DNA of 12,400 nt from CAZAQS01 sp964486825 (lineage in GTDB: Bacteria; Chloroflexota; Anaerolineae; Anaerolineales; UBA4823): positions 1-12,400 of the forward strand of contig CAZAQS010000131.1 of assembly GCA_964486825.1 (NCBI GenBank), in the 5' to 3' direction. Within the stretch, counting starts at the first letter, position 1; each line of letters starts with the position of its first letter. The position numbers and the translations under genes were made by a program. Below, piece by piece: positions 5,680-12,400 of this stretch. Under the pieces are notes generated by a model, which saw only the letters and a list, made by a program, of their open reading frames with translations, was not told the DNA's origin and did no database searches.

Positions 5680-6567
5680 TTAGCGGTGGCGAAATCTTGG
5701 ATCGATGATATCTCGTAGACTGTCGCCTAAGAAGTTGATCCCTAGTACCGTTGTAACAATTGCTAAGCCTGGAAAGATTGCCATCCATGGGGCCTGATCG
5801 AGGTAGGCGTAACCATTTTGAATCATTGAGCCCCAACTTGGAGTAGGGGGTTGAATCCCCAATCCAAGGTAACTCAGCCCTGCCTCAATCAAGATAGCGC
5901 GCCCGGAGCCAATTGTGAGCAAAACGATTACTGGTGCAGCCAGGTTGGGCGCGATATGGCCCCACATAATACGCCAATGTCCGGCGCCCAATGCCCTTGT
6001 TGCTTCTATGAACTCGAATTGTTTTAAGGATAGTGTTTGCCCGCGAACAACCCGTACGTATTCCGGGATCATGGTAATACCAATCGCAATTAGAGCATTG
6101 CGGAAGTCGGGACCCAATGTATATACTATTGCCAACGCAAGAACTAACGATGGAAAAGCCAGCATGACATCCGTCAAACGCATTACGAGTTGCTCGATCC
6201 GGCCACCAAAATAACCAGCAAGTAATCCAAATAGACTCCCGAATATACCTGCGATCGAGACAGGAATGATCCCGGCTAACAGGGATATCCTGCTCCCGAA
6301 GACAACCCGTGAAAATACATCTCTTCCTAAACTATCCGTACCAAACCAGTGTGCAGCGTTGGGTGCTTGCCTGGCCAATGAAAAATTTGTCTCGATAGGT
6401 GGATAGGAGCTGATATAAGGTGCAGTTAATGCCACAGTGATCATCGTAATCAATATAAGTATGCCTAGAACAGGTTTTACACCCTTTAACCTGCGGATGA
6501 AGCGAGCGACATCATTCGGTGGCACATATACATCTAATGTCAGCTCAACTACTCCACTCTTATCCAA
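5680..6567 (-). CDS. DppC/OppC-type ABC transporter permease
   Basis: This inner-membrane subunit pairs with the upstream DppB-like permease to form the channel of a peptide/nickel-type importer (BPD_transp_1, with an N-terminal OppC_N-like segment). A first membrane helix lies near residues 32-50, followed by the hallmark His-Trp-Phe-Gly-Thr-Asp-Ser-Leu-Gly-Arg-Asp at 73-83. The EAA loop that docks on the ATPase is near 186-216 (Glu-Ala-Thr-Arg-Ala-Leu-Gly-Ala-Gly). The C-terminus is the typical Gly-Asp-Ser-Leu-Arg-Asp-Ile-Ile-Asp-Pro-Arg. Length 295 is normal. The start is a TTG, supported by AAGGAG six bases upstream; the first in-frame Met (about residue 42) would remove part of the first helix. 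It begins 18 bases after the DppB-like stop. Systems of this class also carry oligosaccharides, opines and other solutes, so the substrate is not given by homology. Confidence 0.93.
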   Translation of the reverse strand: MDKSGVVELTLDVYVPPNDVARFIRRLKGVKPVLGILILITMITVALTAPYISSYPPIETNFSLARQAPNAAHWFGTDSLGRDVFSRVVFGSRISLLAGIIPVSIAGIFGSLFGLLAGYFGGRIEQLVMRLTDVMLAFPSLVLALAIVYTLGPDFRNALIAIGITMIPEYVRVVRGQTLSLKQFEFIEATRALGAGHWRIMWGHIAPNLAAPVIVLLTIGSGRAILIEAGLSYLGLGIQPPTPSWGSMIQNGYAYLDQAPWMAIFPGLAIVTTVLGINFLGDSLRDIIDPRFRHR

Positions 6568-6573
6568 GCCAAT

Positions 6574-6579
6574 CTCCTT
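6574..6579 (-). promoter_or_regulatory. Ribosome binding site that fixes the TTG start of the DppC-like gene
   Basis: AAGGAG on the minus strand ends six bases before the TTG at 6567. No ATG or GTG suits the reading frame near it, so this site decides the unusual start codon. Confidence 0.7.
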
Positions 6580-6585
6580 CGTTCG

Positions 6586-7557
6586 TTAGTCGTGAGAGCG
6601 ACCAGAAAATGCGATACGTGGGTCGATTAAAGAATATATAAAATCTACGACTAAGTTGACCCCTACAAACATGATTGCAGTAAATAATGTCACTCCCTGA
6701 ACTACAGGGAAGTCTCGATTAAAAATTGCATCTACTCCCAACTTGCCAATGCCGGGCACAGAAAAAATTTGTTCAATGATAAATGCACCACTCAATACTG
6801 CTCCTACCTGAAGACCAATCACAGTAACGATTGGAATAAGCGCATTACGAAATGCATGCTTGAAGAGTACGCGCGTTTCTTTCGCTCCTTTAGCCCGGGC
6901 TGTACGAATATAATCTTCCTGGAACACCTCCAGAAAGCTAGAGCGTGTCATACGTGTGGCAAGCGCCATCAATTCTGCACTCATTGTAAGAGCTGGTAAA
7001 ACCATGTATCGGAAATTTTGCGATGGATCCTGACTTAAACGCACAAACCCAGCGGCAGGAAGTATGCCTATTGAAACTGTAAATATTAAAATGAGAATAA
7101 TAGCAAGCCAAAAATTGGGTGTTGACACGCCAATAAGGGCAAATGTTGTTGCCACAAAATCCTGTGCCGAATTTGGGCGCCGAGATGAAAGGATGCCAAC
7201 GGGAATAGCCACCAGTAATGAGAAGATCATCGCCATGGCGCCCATTTGAATGGTTACCGGTAAAGCGTCTAAAATCATCCGGCTAACAGGTCTATGGTAA
7301 CGGATGGATATCCCTAGATCGCCGCGCAAGACATTACCCAACCACCGCCCGTATTGGACGATGATCGGATCATTCAGGCCTAGATCTTGTTTTATCTCTT
7401 CCAGGCGTTCAACACTGATATTTGCCATCTCGTTAGGTGGCACAAGCATTCTGGTTGGATCTCCTGGCGCCAGATGTAACATACTGAAAACCGCAGCGGT
7501 TACCAGGATAAGTACCGGAATTGTGGCAAGCATCCGAAAAACCAAATATTTCAACAT
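6586..7557 (-). CDS. DppB/OppB-type ABC transporter permease
   Basis: The first permease of the importer has 323 residues, normal for the family. It has an N-terminal membrane helix (about 9-31) ending in the conserved Leu-Ala-Pro-Gly-Asp-Pro, a periplasmic loop with Leu-Gly-Leu-Asn-Asp-Pro and Gly-Asp-Leu-Gly-Ile-Ser, then about five further helices. The EAA loop lies near 216-242 (Tyr-Ile-Arg-Thr-Ala-Arg-Ala-Lys-Gly-Ala, then Ala-Phe-Arg-Asn-Ala-Leu). The family-typical Glu-Gln-Ile-Phe-Ser-Val-Pro-Gly-Ile-Gly-Lys follows at 262-272. The ATG at 7557 has no recognisable Shine-Dalgarno sequence, unlike the other genes in the operon. With the stem-loop just upstream, this suggests lower translation than the binding protein. 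It is 112 bases downstream of the binding-protein gene. Confidence 0.93.
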   Translation of the reverse strand: MLKYLVFRMLATIPVLILVTAAVFSMLHLAPGDPTRMLVPPNEMANISVERLEEIKQDLGLNDPIIVQYGRWLGNVLRGDLGISIRYHRPVSRMILDALPVTIQMGAMAMIFSLLVAIPVGILSSRRPNSAQDFVATTFALIGVSTPNFWLAIILILIFTVSIGILPAAGFVRLSQDPSQNFRYMVLPALTMSAELMALATRMTRSSFLEVFQEDYIRTARAKGAKETRVLFKHAFRNALIPIVTVIGLQVGAVLSGAFIIEQIFSVPGIGKLGVDAIFNRDFPVVQGVTLFTAIMFVGVNLVVDFIYSLIDPRIAFSGRSHD

Positions 7558-7615
7558 GAAATAAAGAGTATAAAGATAACCATTTCTGAATTAAGAACCT
7601 GAGCAGGCAGATTAT

Positions 7616-7652
7616 TCAGGGGCTGGTTAGTGAATATATAACCAGCCCCTGA
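7616..7652 (-). promoter_or_regulatory. Perfect 14-bp stem-loop between binding-protein and permease genes
   Basis: TCAGGGGCTGGTTA (7616-7629) and TAACCAGCCCCTGA (7639-7652) form a perfect 14-bp stem with a 9-base loop, 17 bases past the stop of the binding-protein gene. No U-run follows in the direction of transcription, so a full terminator is unlikely. In other ABC operons (malE-malF is the classic case) stem-loops in this position protect the binding-protein mRNA from 3' decay or cause partial termination, so that the binding protein exceeds the permeases. The same role is inferred here. Confidence 0.75.
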
Positions 7653-7669
7653 CTTTCGATCTCCAGCGA

Positions 7670-9334
7670 TTAGTTGGCCAAATCCAACCATCTGAAATTT
7701 AGTAAACCAATAGGGTGTATGCTGTAATCCAGAACACGAACGTTAGATGCATGGATGAAGGGTGGGTAAGCTAACGGTACGCCTGCCACATCTTCGATGA
7801 ATATATCCTCGGCTTTTCGTAACAGCTCCAAACGTTCTTCGTGATCGAAGGTGGTCATTGCCTGCAAAACGGTCTCATCCAGTTCGCTATTACACCAGTT
7901 GGCAAAGGCATTCGAGCCATCGCACATCCAATCGTTCAAGAAAAATTCTTCAGCGTTCACCCGCATCCTGCCATATGTGAAGATCGCCATCTGAACAGCA
8001 TCTCGGTCTGCTTGGAGAACTTCAATAAAGCGAGCGAAATCGGTTCTGATCAAGTTAACTTGTATTCCGACCTCGGATAGGCTTGCCTGAACAATTTCGG
8101 CTAATTGTTGGCCGATATCGTCAGGTTCATAAACGATATCAATGCTGAAACCATCAGGATTGCCGGCCTGAACGAGGGATTCTCTGGCTCTTTCCAGGTC
8201 GCGCTGGAGTTTGGGCCTGTCGGGGTCATAGGGCCACATTCCCGTTGGAAACGGTCCACCTGTGGGTGCATCAGCCAGGCCGTAATAAACGATCTCGCTA
8301 ATTGCCTCGTAATCAACGGCGTATTTCACAGCTTCTCGGTTTTCTTTTATATTGAATGGTGGGTCCGTATGATTGAACGTGATCATCGCCAGTCCGCCAG
8401 GTTGTACCCACAAGTTCAAATTCTCGTCACTCCGGAGAGCATCATAATCCTTCGGTGGTACGAAGGTTTCAATATTGATTTCACCGGTGACCATAGAGAT
8501 GCTCCGTACAGTATTATCGACCAGGATTTTCCAAACAACTCGATCTACCTTTGGTAAACCCTCTCTCCAGTAGTTTGGATTTCGCACCATAACCAGCTCG
8601 GTGCCGGGCTCCCAGCGTTCGAATACGAATGGCCCCGTACCTACTGGATTCTGGCTTAACCATTCTTCCCCATGCTCGTTGAGCGCGGTTGGCGAGATCA
8701 TGAAACCGGGATCTTGGGCCAGGTTGTAGATCATGTTAATATTGGGCTCGGTAAAGTGAAGCCTGACTGTGTACTCGTCTACAACTTCGATTGACTCGAT
8801 GGCGTTCGTCAAATCCCATATCACGATGCCGGTAGGATTGATATAACGCTCCAGGTTGACTTTGACTGCCTCGGCGTTAAATGGTGTTCCATCGTGGAAA
8901 GTTACACCTTCTTGAAGCTGGAGCACCATCGTAGTGTCATTGTCTTCGAAACTCCAAGATTGGGCTAATCCAGGCATTAGCTCCATAGCATCGTTGTACT
9001 CGAGCAAGGGATCGTAAAACCCGAAGTTGATTGTAAATAAAGGCCAACCGCCGCCACCGCTGGCAGGAAGCAAGCCCGTGAAATCCTGGTAGAGACCTAT
9101 GTTAAGCACCTTCTCCCCTGTTGCAGGTTGTGGTACGACAGTCGGTGTTACTTCCCTGATCACCTCCCTTTCGATTATCTGGGGAGTTCCCTCGACGATA
9201 ACGGTCTCTCGAACAACTTCCCTGATCACTTCTGGGGTGACTGGTAGCTGCGCTGGGCTACAGCTCATCAGAGCAATCTGCATCACGAGAGCTACCAACA
9301 AAAGGTACGCTAGAGTTTGAAGTTTGATCCTCAT
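7670..9334 (-). CDS. DppA/OppA-type solute-binding lipoprotein of the ABC importer
   Basis: The 554-residue SBP_bac_5 family protein captures the solute outside the membrane. A signal peptide ends in the lipobox Leu-Met-Ser-Cys with lipidated Cys25. A charged stalk (about 31-70) follows with repeated Val-Ile-Arg-Glu-Val units, a pattern I associate with Chloroflexota binding proteins. The domain then begins Val-Leu-Asn-Ile-Gly-Leu-Tyr and shows the family signature around Leu-Gln-Glu-Gly-Val-Thr-Phe-His-Asp-Gly-Thr-Pro-Phe, the Val-Gly-Thr-Gly-Pro-Phe-Val-Phe motif and Asn-Pro-Asn-Tyr-Trp. The C-terminus looks complete. The ATG has GGGAGG five bases upstream, the strongest site in the operon. 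A family member may bind peptides, sugars, opines or metal complexes. The neighbouring oxidoreductase and aminotransferase genes favour a sugar- or cyclitol-like ligand, which is inference. Confidence 0.93.
   Translation of the reverse strand: MRIKLQTLAYLLLVALVMQIALMSCSPAQLPVTPEVIREVVRETVIVEGTPQIIEREVIREVTPTVVPQPATGEKVLNIGLYQDFTGLLPASGGGGWPLFTINFGFYDPLLEYNDAMELMPGLAQSWSFEDNDTTMVLQLQEGVTFHDGTPFNAEAVKVNLERYINPTGIVIWDLTNAIESIEVVDEYTVRLHFTEPNINMIYNLAQDPGFMISPTALNEHGEEWLSQNPVGTGPFVFERWEPGTELVMVRNPNYWREGLPKVDRVVWKILVDNTVRSISMVTGEINIETFVPPKDYDALRSDENLNLWVQPGGLAMITFNHTDPPFNIKENREAVKYAVDYEAISEIVYYGLADAPTGGPFPTGMWPYDPDRPKLQRDLERARESLVQAGNPDGFSIDIVYEPDDIGQQLAEIVQASLSEVGIQVNLIRTDFARFIEVLQADRDAVQMAIFTYGRMRVNAEEFFLNDWMCDGSNAFANWCNSELDETVLQAMTTFDHEERLELLRKAEDIFIEDVAGVPLAYPPFIHASNVRVLDYSIHPIGLLNFRWLDLAN
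9150..9229 (-). repeat. Direct repeat encoding the Val-Ile-Arg-Glu-Val stalk units
   Basis: ACTTCCCTGATCAC occurs at 9150-9163 and again at 9216-9229 (plus-strand reading), inside the binding-protein gene. It encodes the two Val-Ile-Arg-Glu-Val units of the stalk between lipid anchor and binding domain. The near-identity at DNA level suggests recent internal duplication or repeat-length variation. Confidence 0.6.
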
Positions 9335-9401
9335 TTTTGCCTCCCGATAGTGTGAAAGAAATGATAGTCGTTAGGGTTAACAATCATGTTTGTAACCTCA
9401 T
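9331..9401 (-). other. Two tiny overlapping ORFs ahead of the binding-protein gene
   Basis: In the 93-base gap before the binding-protein gene, a GGAGG (9411-9407) stands five bases before an ATG at 9401 that opens a 5-codon peptide (Met-Arg-Leu-Gln-Thr, stop at 9384). Its stop overlaps, as ATGA, an ATG at 9387 for an 18-residue peptide, Met-Ile-Val-Asn-Pro-Asn-Asp-Tyr-His-Phe-Phe-His-Thr-Ile-Gly-Arg-Gln-Lys. The stop of that peptide again overlaps, as ATGA, the start of the binding protein. This chain could couple translation or act as a leader. The downstream gene has its own strong site, so chance is possible. Confidence 0.3.
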
Positions 9402-9427
9402 ATACACCTCCGTTATCTGCACACCCA

Positions 9428-10702
9428 TTAATGATCCACCATGCGACCCGCCAGATTCTGAACCTTGTGGATTGCCTCGACAATATCTTCCATATCGGAT
9501 GGCGTGCCCATGAGAATATTCTGGGCCAAAAAGCATAGCTGCTCTTTATATGCATAATTAGAAATGGGCAGATCCTCTGCAGAATATACTTTTGGGTTGG
9601 AGACGAATCCCGGTGAACCTGCCTCATATTGCAGGTATCCTTTGAATAAGGCTTCTTCCGGAAAGGGCCGGAGTGGAAAATGCATTAATGGGACGCCTTC
9701 TGCTTGAACTGCGGAAAGAAACTTATCTAATGGAAGCCCCTGGAAAGCTTTAGAAGAGTATTTGATAATAAAACGATAGATATTCTGCCCGTTTTGTATC
9801 TCTAAAGGATCAATCCCTTCAATGTCATGGAATGCCTCCCATAGTAGGTACGCATTAGCCATGCGGTGTGCCTTATGCGTTTCCATTCGATCGAACTGTG
9901 CCAATAGGATTGCTGCCTGAAACTCCGTCAAACGGTAATTCAAGCCAAATCCCCATTCTCCTTCCTCAAACGCTTCCTTGAACGGGATATAACCGTTTTC
10001 ACCTCGCACCCTTCCACAATCTTTGTACGAATGGCAGCGTTGCCAGATTTCTTCATTATTCGTTAAAATAATGCCGCCTTCTCCGCTACTCATCAACTTT
10101 GTAGTCTGAAAGCTGAAACAACTTGCCGTGCCAAAGCATCCAAGTGGTTTCTGGTTATATAAGCTGCCGTGTGCCTGGGCGCAATCTTCAATGACGTCTA
10201 ACCCATACTTATCAGCGATATCCATGATTGCTTCAATTTGAGCCGGGTACCCCCCCAAGTGGACAGGCAATATTGCTTTTGTTCTTGGCGTTATAGCTTT
10301 CTCAATTAACCTTGGATCTAGGGCATATGTTTGATCTTCTACATCCACAAATACCGGCACACCCCCTGCACGCAACACGCAAGTAGCAGAAGCTACCCAG
10401 GATAAAGGTGTACAAATAACCTCGTCTCCCAGTTTTAAACCGATTGCATAGAGGGCCACTTCTAATGCAGCCGCTCCCGAAGCAATTGATATTCCAAATT
10501 GGCAACCATGATAAGTTGCGAACCTGCGTTCTAATTCTGCTGCTTTTGGACACGGTAATAACCCACCCCAGGGGCGCTCCATTCCATTGGTTCCTCTTAA
10601 TACCTCATCAAGCTGGGCGCGCTCTTCTTCTCCAAAAATTGGCCAGACGGGCCAGGGTTTCGAACGAGCTGGTTTGCCACCTAAAATTGCAAGTTGTTCC
10701 AT
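9428..10702 (-). CDS. DegT/DnrJ/EryC1/StrS-family PLP aminotransferase
   Basis: The 424-residue enzyme transfers an amino group, usually from glutamate or glutamine, to a keto-sugar or keto-cyclitol. The PLP lysine is Lys202 in Ser-Phe-Gln-Thr-Thr-Lys-Leu-Met-Ser-Ser-Gly-Glu-Gly-Gly. Asp173 in Val-Ile-Glu-Asp-Cys-Ala-Gln-Ala-His-Gly should bind the pyridine nitrogen, and Ser75-Gly-Ala-Ala lies at the phosphate site. The N-terminal Gly-Gly-Lys-Pro-Ala-Arg-Ser-Lys-Pro-Trp-Pro is typical of the subgroup that includes scyllo-inosose and deoxy-scyllo-inosose aminotransferases; this is known of the family, not shown for this protein. The ATG has GGAG eight bases upstream, 22 bases after the oxidoreductase stop. 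Two oxidoreductases precede it, as expected for a dehydrogenase/transaminase pair. A sensory or catabolic role cannot be excluded. Confidence 0.92.
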   Translation of the reverse strand: MEQLAILGGKPARSKPWPVWPIFGEEERAQLDEVLRGTNGMERPWGGLLPCPKAAELERRFATYHGCQFGISIASGAAALEVALYAIGLKLGDEVICTPLSWVASATCVLRAGGVPVFVDVEDQTYALDPRLIEKAITPRTKAILPVHLGGYPAQIEAIMDIADKYGLDVIEDCAQAHGSLYNQKPLGCFGTASCFSFQTTKLMSSGEGGIILTNNEEIWQRCHSYKDCGRVRGENGYIPFKEAFEEGEWGFGLNYRLTEFQAAILLAQFDRMETHKAHRMANAYLLWEAFHDIEGIDPLEIQNGQNIYRFIIKYSSKAFQGLPLDKFLSAVQAEGVPLMHFPLRPFPEEALFKGYLQYEAGSPGFVSNPKVYSAEDLPISNYAYKEQLCFLAQNILMGTPSDMEDIVEAIHKVQNLAGRMVDH

Positions 10703-10724
10703 AACCTGTTCTCCAGGGCTTACT

Positions 10725-11750
10725 TTATACTGAAACAGTGCGTCCGGTCAGAGTTGACTCGGAAAGAGCTGTAACTACTTCAATGCTACGGACTCCATCC
10801 TGCAGAAGAGCCGTCAGGGATGTCGGTGCTTCCCGAACCGCTTGAACGAAATCTTGATGATGAACAACACCTAAGAATTGCCTGGGCAGATCAGGCAGCA
10901 GCCATTGGCCATCCAGGTTCAGCTTACGCGAGGCAATACACAAAGGCCCAATACCACTTCTGATTAAAATCGAACCTTCGGAGCCATAGATCTCCATCTC
11001 AAAGCGTTTGTAGCCCTCAATCTGAGTCCAAGAGATTTCATGGCTGCAAATTGCCCCATTCTGGAGCTCGTAAATTGCAATTACTGTGTCTTCGTTATCC
11101 GGCTTTATACGTTCACCGTGAATTACCCTCTCTGAAACCAATGTCTTACTAACCGCACAAACCGTTCGGATGTCACTAATGAGCCAACGGATTAGGTCGA
11201 TTCCATGCACACCGATATCGATTGCAGCACCACCACCAACGAACTCTTTCCTGAAAAACCATGAGCTCCAACTTGAGCCTGGCGTCGCATTTCGCATTCG
11301 AATCATATGTACATCACCGAGTACGCCTTGATTGATATATTCTCGCGCTTTCAGCACTTCTGGAAAGTAACGATGCATGAAGCTCGGAACAGCCAAAACT
11401 TTCGTATCGGCAACAATACGAGAAATTTCTTTCGCTTCGTTTAGGTTACGTGCCAGCGGTTTTTGAATTAACATGGCTTTCCCTGCCAACGCGGCTGCGC
11501 TTATCAGCTCTACTCGACTATAGTTCGGAGTCAAGAGTAGTACAGCCTCAATATCTGGATCTGCCAATAGATCATGAGCAGAGGTGTAATACTTTGCTGC
11601 ATTGAAGTCCTGTGCAGCTTGCTTGGCAACATTTGGAGATCGACTGGCGACAGCAACGAGTCTGGCCCCTTGCACCCTTTGCAAAGCCGGTAAATGATAT
11701 GAGTAAGCGATCTCACCGCAGCCTATTACCCCAAGTCCGAGCGTTTTCAT
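10725..11750 (-). CDS. Gfo/Idh/MocA-family NAD(P)-dependent oxidoreductase
   Basis: The 341-residue enzyme should oxidise or reduce a hydroxyl of a sugar or cyclitol with NAD(P). The N-terminal Rossmann motif is Gly7-Val-Ile-Gly-Cys-Gly-Glu-Ile-Ala15, and a Ser-Arg-Ser after the second strand could contact the cofactor. The catalytic-lysine motif reads Gln-Lys97-Pro where most relatives have Glu-Lys-Pro. The substrate-domain motif Asp178-Ile-Gly-Val-His182-Gly-Ile-Asp185 supplies the expected Asp and His. Length and C-terminus are normal. The start overlaps the stop of the previous Gfo/Idh gene as ATGA, with AGGTG five bases before it, so translation is probably coupled. The two oxidoreductases are clearly different in sequence and may act on different carbons or form a hetero-pair. 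Confidence 0.93.
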   Translation of the reverse strand: MKTLGLGVIGCGEIAYSYHLPALQRVQGARLVAVASRSPNVAKQAAQDFNAAKYYTSAHDLLADPDIEAVLLLTPNYSRVELISAAALAGKAMLIQKPLARNLNEAKEISRIVADTKVLAVPSFMHRYFPEVLKAREYINQGVLGDVHMIRMRNATPGSSWSSWFFRKEFVGGGAAIDIGVHGIDLIRWLISDIRTVCAVSKTLVSERVIHGERIKPDNEDTVIAIYELQNGAICSHEISWTQIEGYKRFEMEIYGSEGSILIRSGIGPLCIASRKLNLDGQWLLPDLPRQFLGVVHHQDFVQAVREAPTSLTALLQDGVRSIEVVTALSESTLTGRTVSV

Positions 11751-12400
11751 AGCGTCACCTGGTTTATAGAAATGGATTGACCTGTAATGGAAGATCGGTA
11801 CGCAGCCATGACCAATTCCAGAGCCCGCCGGCCATCATACATCGTTACGGGGGGCGAGGTCCTTTCTAGGAGGCATTGGATGAATGGTTTTACGACTGCT
11901 TCCTGATTTCTTGGAAAATGTATGGGCAGATCATAAACACTCCACCCGGAGGCTTTTTTCCAATAAATTCGTAAAGGATGACTGGTTTCCGAGATTCCCC
12001 GCGTTGATGCACCATCTGTGTGTGATTGGATTAACACCCCCTCAGAACCATATATTTCTGTTGTGTTGGTAGCTGCTTGGTCTAACCAACTGGCATGTAA
12101 AACCATCATGGAACGATCCTCAAACCTGTATATTGCAACTCCCTCATCATCCACTTTGAAATTCGTTCCAACGGTATCGATTTGTGCCATAACGGAAACT
12201 GGCTCACCAAAAATCCAGCGCATCCAATCAATTGCATGAATACCTTCATCTAAAAAGGCGCCAGCCCCGGCTAACTCGGCCTGTGTAAACCATATCCCCG
12301 GATCTTCTTGCTGCCATTTCAACCCATAAAAGTGACCGTGGCGTTTGCGAATCATGCTGATTTTTCCAAGCTCCCCACTCTTTACTATTTCTCTTATCTT
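11747..12400 (-). CDS. Gfo/Idh/MocA-family oxidoreductase, N-terminus outside the window
   Basis: The frame is open to the right edge, so the visible 217 residues are the C-terminal part only; a Met at 12355 is internal, because the preceding codons (Ser-Gly-Glu-Leu-Gly-Lys-Ile-Ser) match the family's usual 'G-x-L-G-x-I' strand. The substrate domain carries Phe-Leu-Asp-Glu-Gly-Ile-His-Ala-Ile-Asp-Trp-Met-Arg-Trp, the Asp-x3-His-x2-Asp motif that aligns with the neighbour's. A Tyr-Gly-Ser-Glu-Gly segment and a normal C-terminus follow. The Rossmann domain and catalytic lysine cannot be seen. The stop shares four bases with the next gene. It is the first operon gene visible here; further genes, perhaps the missing ATPases, may lie upstream. 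Confidence 0.9.
   Translation of the reverse strand, partial: KIREIVKSGELGKISMIRKRHGHFYGLKWQQEDPGIWFTQAELAGAGAFLDEGIHAIDWMRWIFGEPVSVMAQIDTVGTNFKVDDEGVAIYRFEDRSMMVLHASWLDQAATNTTEIYGSEGVLIQSHTDGASTRGISETSHPLRIYWKKASGWSVYDLPIHFPRNQEAVVKPFIQCLLERTSPPVTMYDGRRALELVMAAYRSSITGQSISINQVTL

Noticed and set aside
8105..8557. Plus-strand open frame of 150 codons
   Set aside because: Antisense to the conserved middle of the solute-binding protein, with no ribosome binding site of note and no family features.
9428..9627. Second minus-strand frame entering the binding-protein leader
   Set aside because: It overlaps the aminotransferase C-terminus in another frame. Only its last 18 codons, after the ATG at 9387, are outside that gene, and those are reported as a tiny ORF.
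1..12400. CRISPR array, tRNA, rRNA, transposase or integrase genes
   Set aside because: No regularly spaced repeats, no cloverleaf-like or rRNA-like stretches and no recombinase motifs were found by reading both strands; the repeats seen are isolated inverted repeats.

Overview
The window looks like part of a chromosome from a member of the Chloroflexota, most likely an Anaerolineae-type bacterium. This is inferred from gene content: a DppA-like lipoprotein with a charged Val-Ile-Arg-Glu-Val stalk after the lipobox, a DUF3604/PHP-like protein, a HEPN remnant and leucine-rich-repeat genes. No rRNA, tRNA or other taxonomic marker is present, so the assignment is tentative. Almost all genes are on the minus strand; the exceptions are the LRR gene and the gene fragments just after it.

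Left block (about 1-3590, GC-rich). Reading leftward from 2392 are a DEDDh-type 3'-5' exonuclease and a 441-residue protein that carries a nucleotidyltransferase-like motif but belongs to no family I can name. They are followed by a HEPN-domain remnant that has lost its N-terminal half. Divergent from the exonuclease is a plus-strand gene for a 12-unit leucine-rich-repeat protein. It overlaps by 8 bases the start of an FG-GAP/VCBS-type lipoprotein gene that breaks off inside its first repeat.

Junction (about 3590-4145). This is a scrambled stretch: the broken FG-GAP gene, an opposing gene fragment, a roughly 100-base nested inverted-repeat element, about 200 bases with only small hairpins, and a 16-codon plus-strand ORF with a good ribosome binding site that may be the stub of a gene cut off here. 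Base composition changes visibly across it. Counted by eye, bases 1201-1260 hold 43 G/C out of 60 and bases 6721-6780 hold 23 out of 60.

Right block (4119-12400+, more AT-rich). One compact minus-strand gene set reads right to left: a partial Gfo/Idh/MocA oxidoreductase, a second Gfo/Idh/MocA oxidoreductase (ATGA overlap), a DegT/StrS PLP aminotransferase, a DppA-type solute-binding lipoprotein, a perfect 14-bp stem-loop, DppB-type and DppC-type permeases, and a DUF3604/PHP-like protein. Oxidation of a hydroxyl to a ketone by Gfo/Idh enzymes followed by transamination by a DegT enzyme is the known logic of amino-sugar and aminocyclitol chemistry. With a dedicated importer and a PHP-like putative hydrolase, the set could take up and process, or make, an amino-sugar or cyclitol derivative. 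That function is inferred. The ATPase subunits of the transporter are not in the window.

The most interesting items are the NTase-like protein beside the exonuclease and HEPN remnant, the oxidoreductase-aminotransferase-transporter-DUF3604 operon, and the rearranged junction with its nested inverted repeat.
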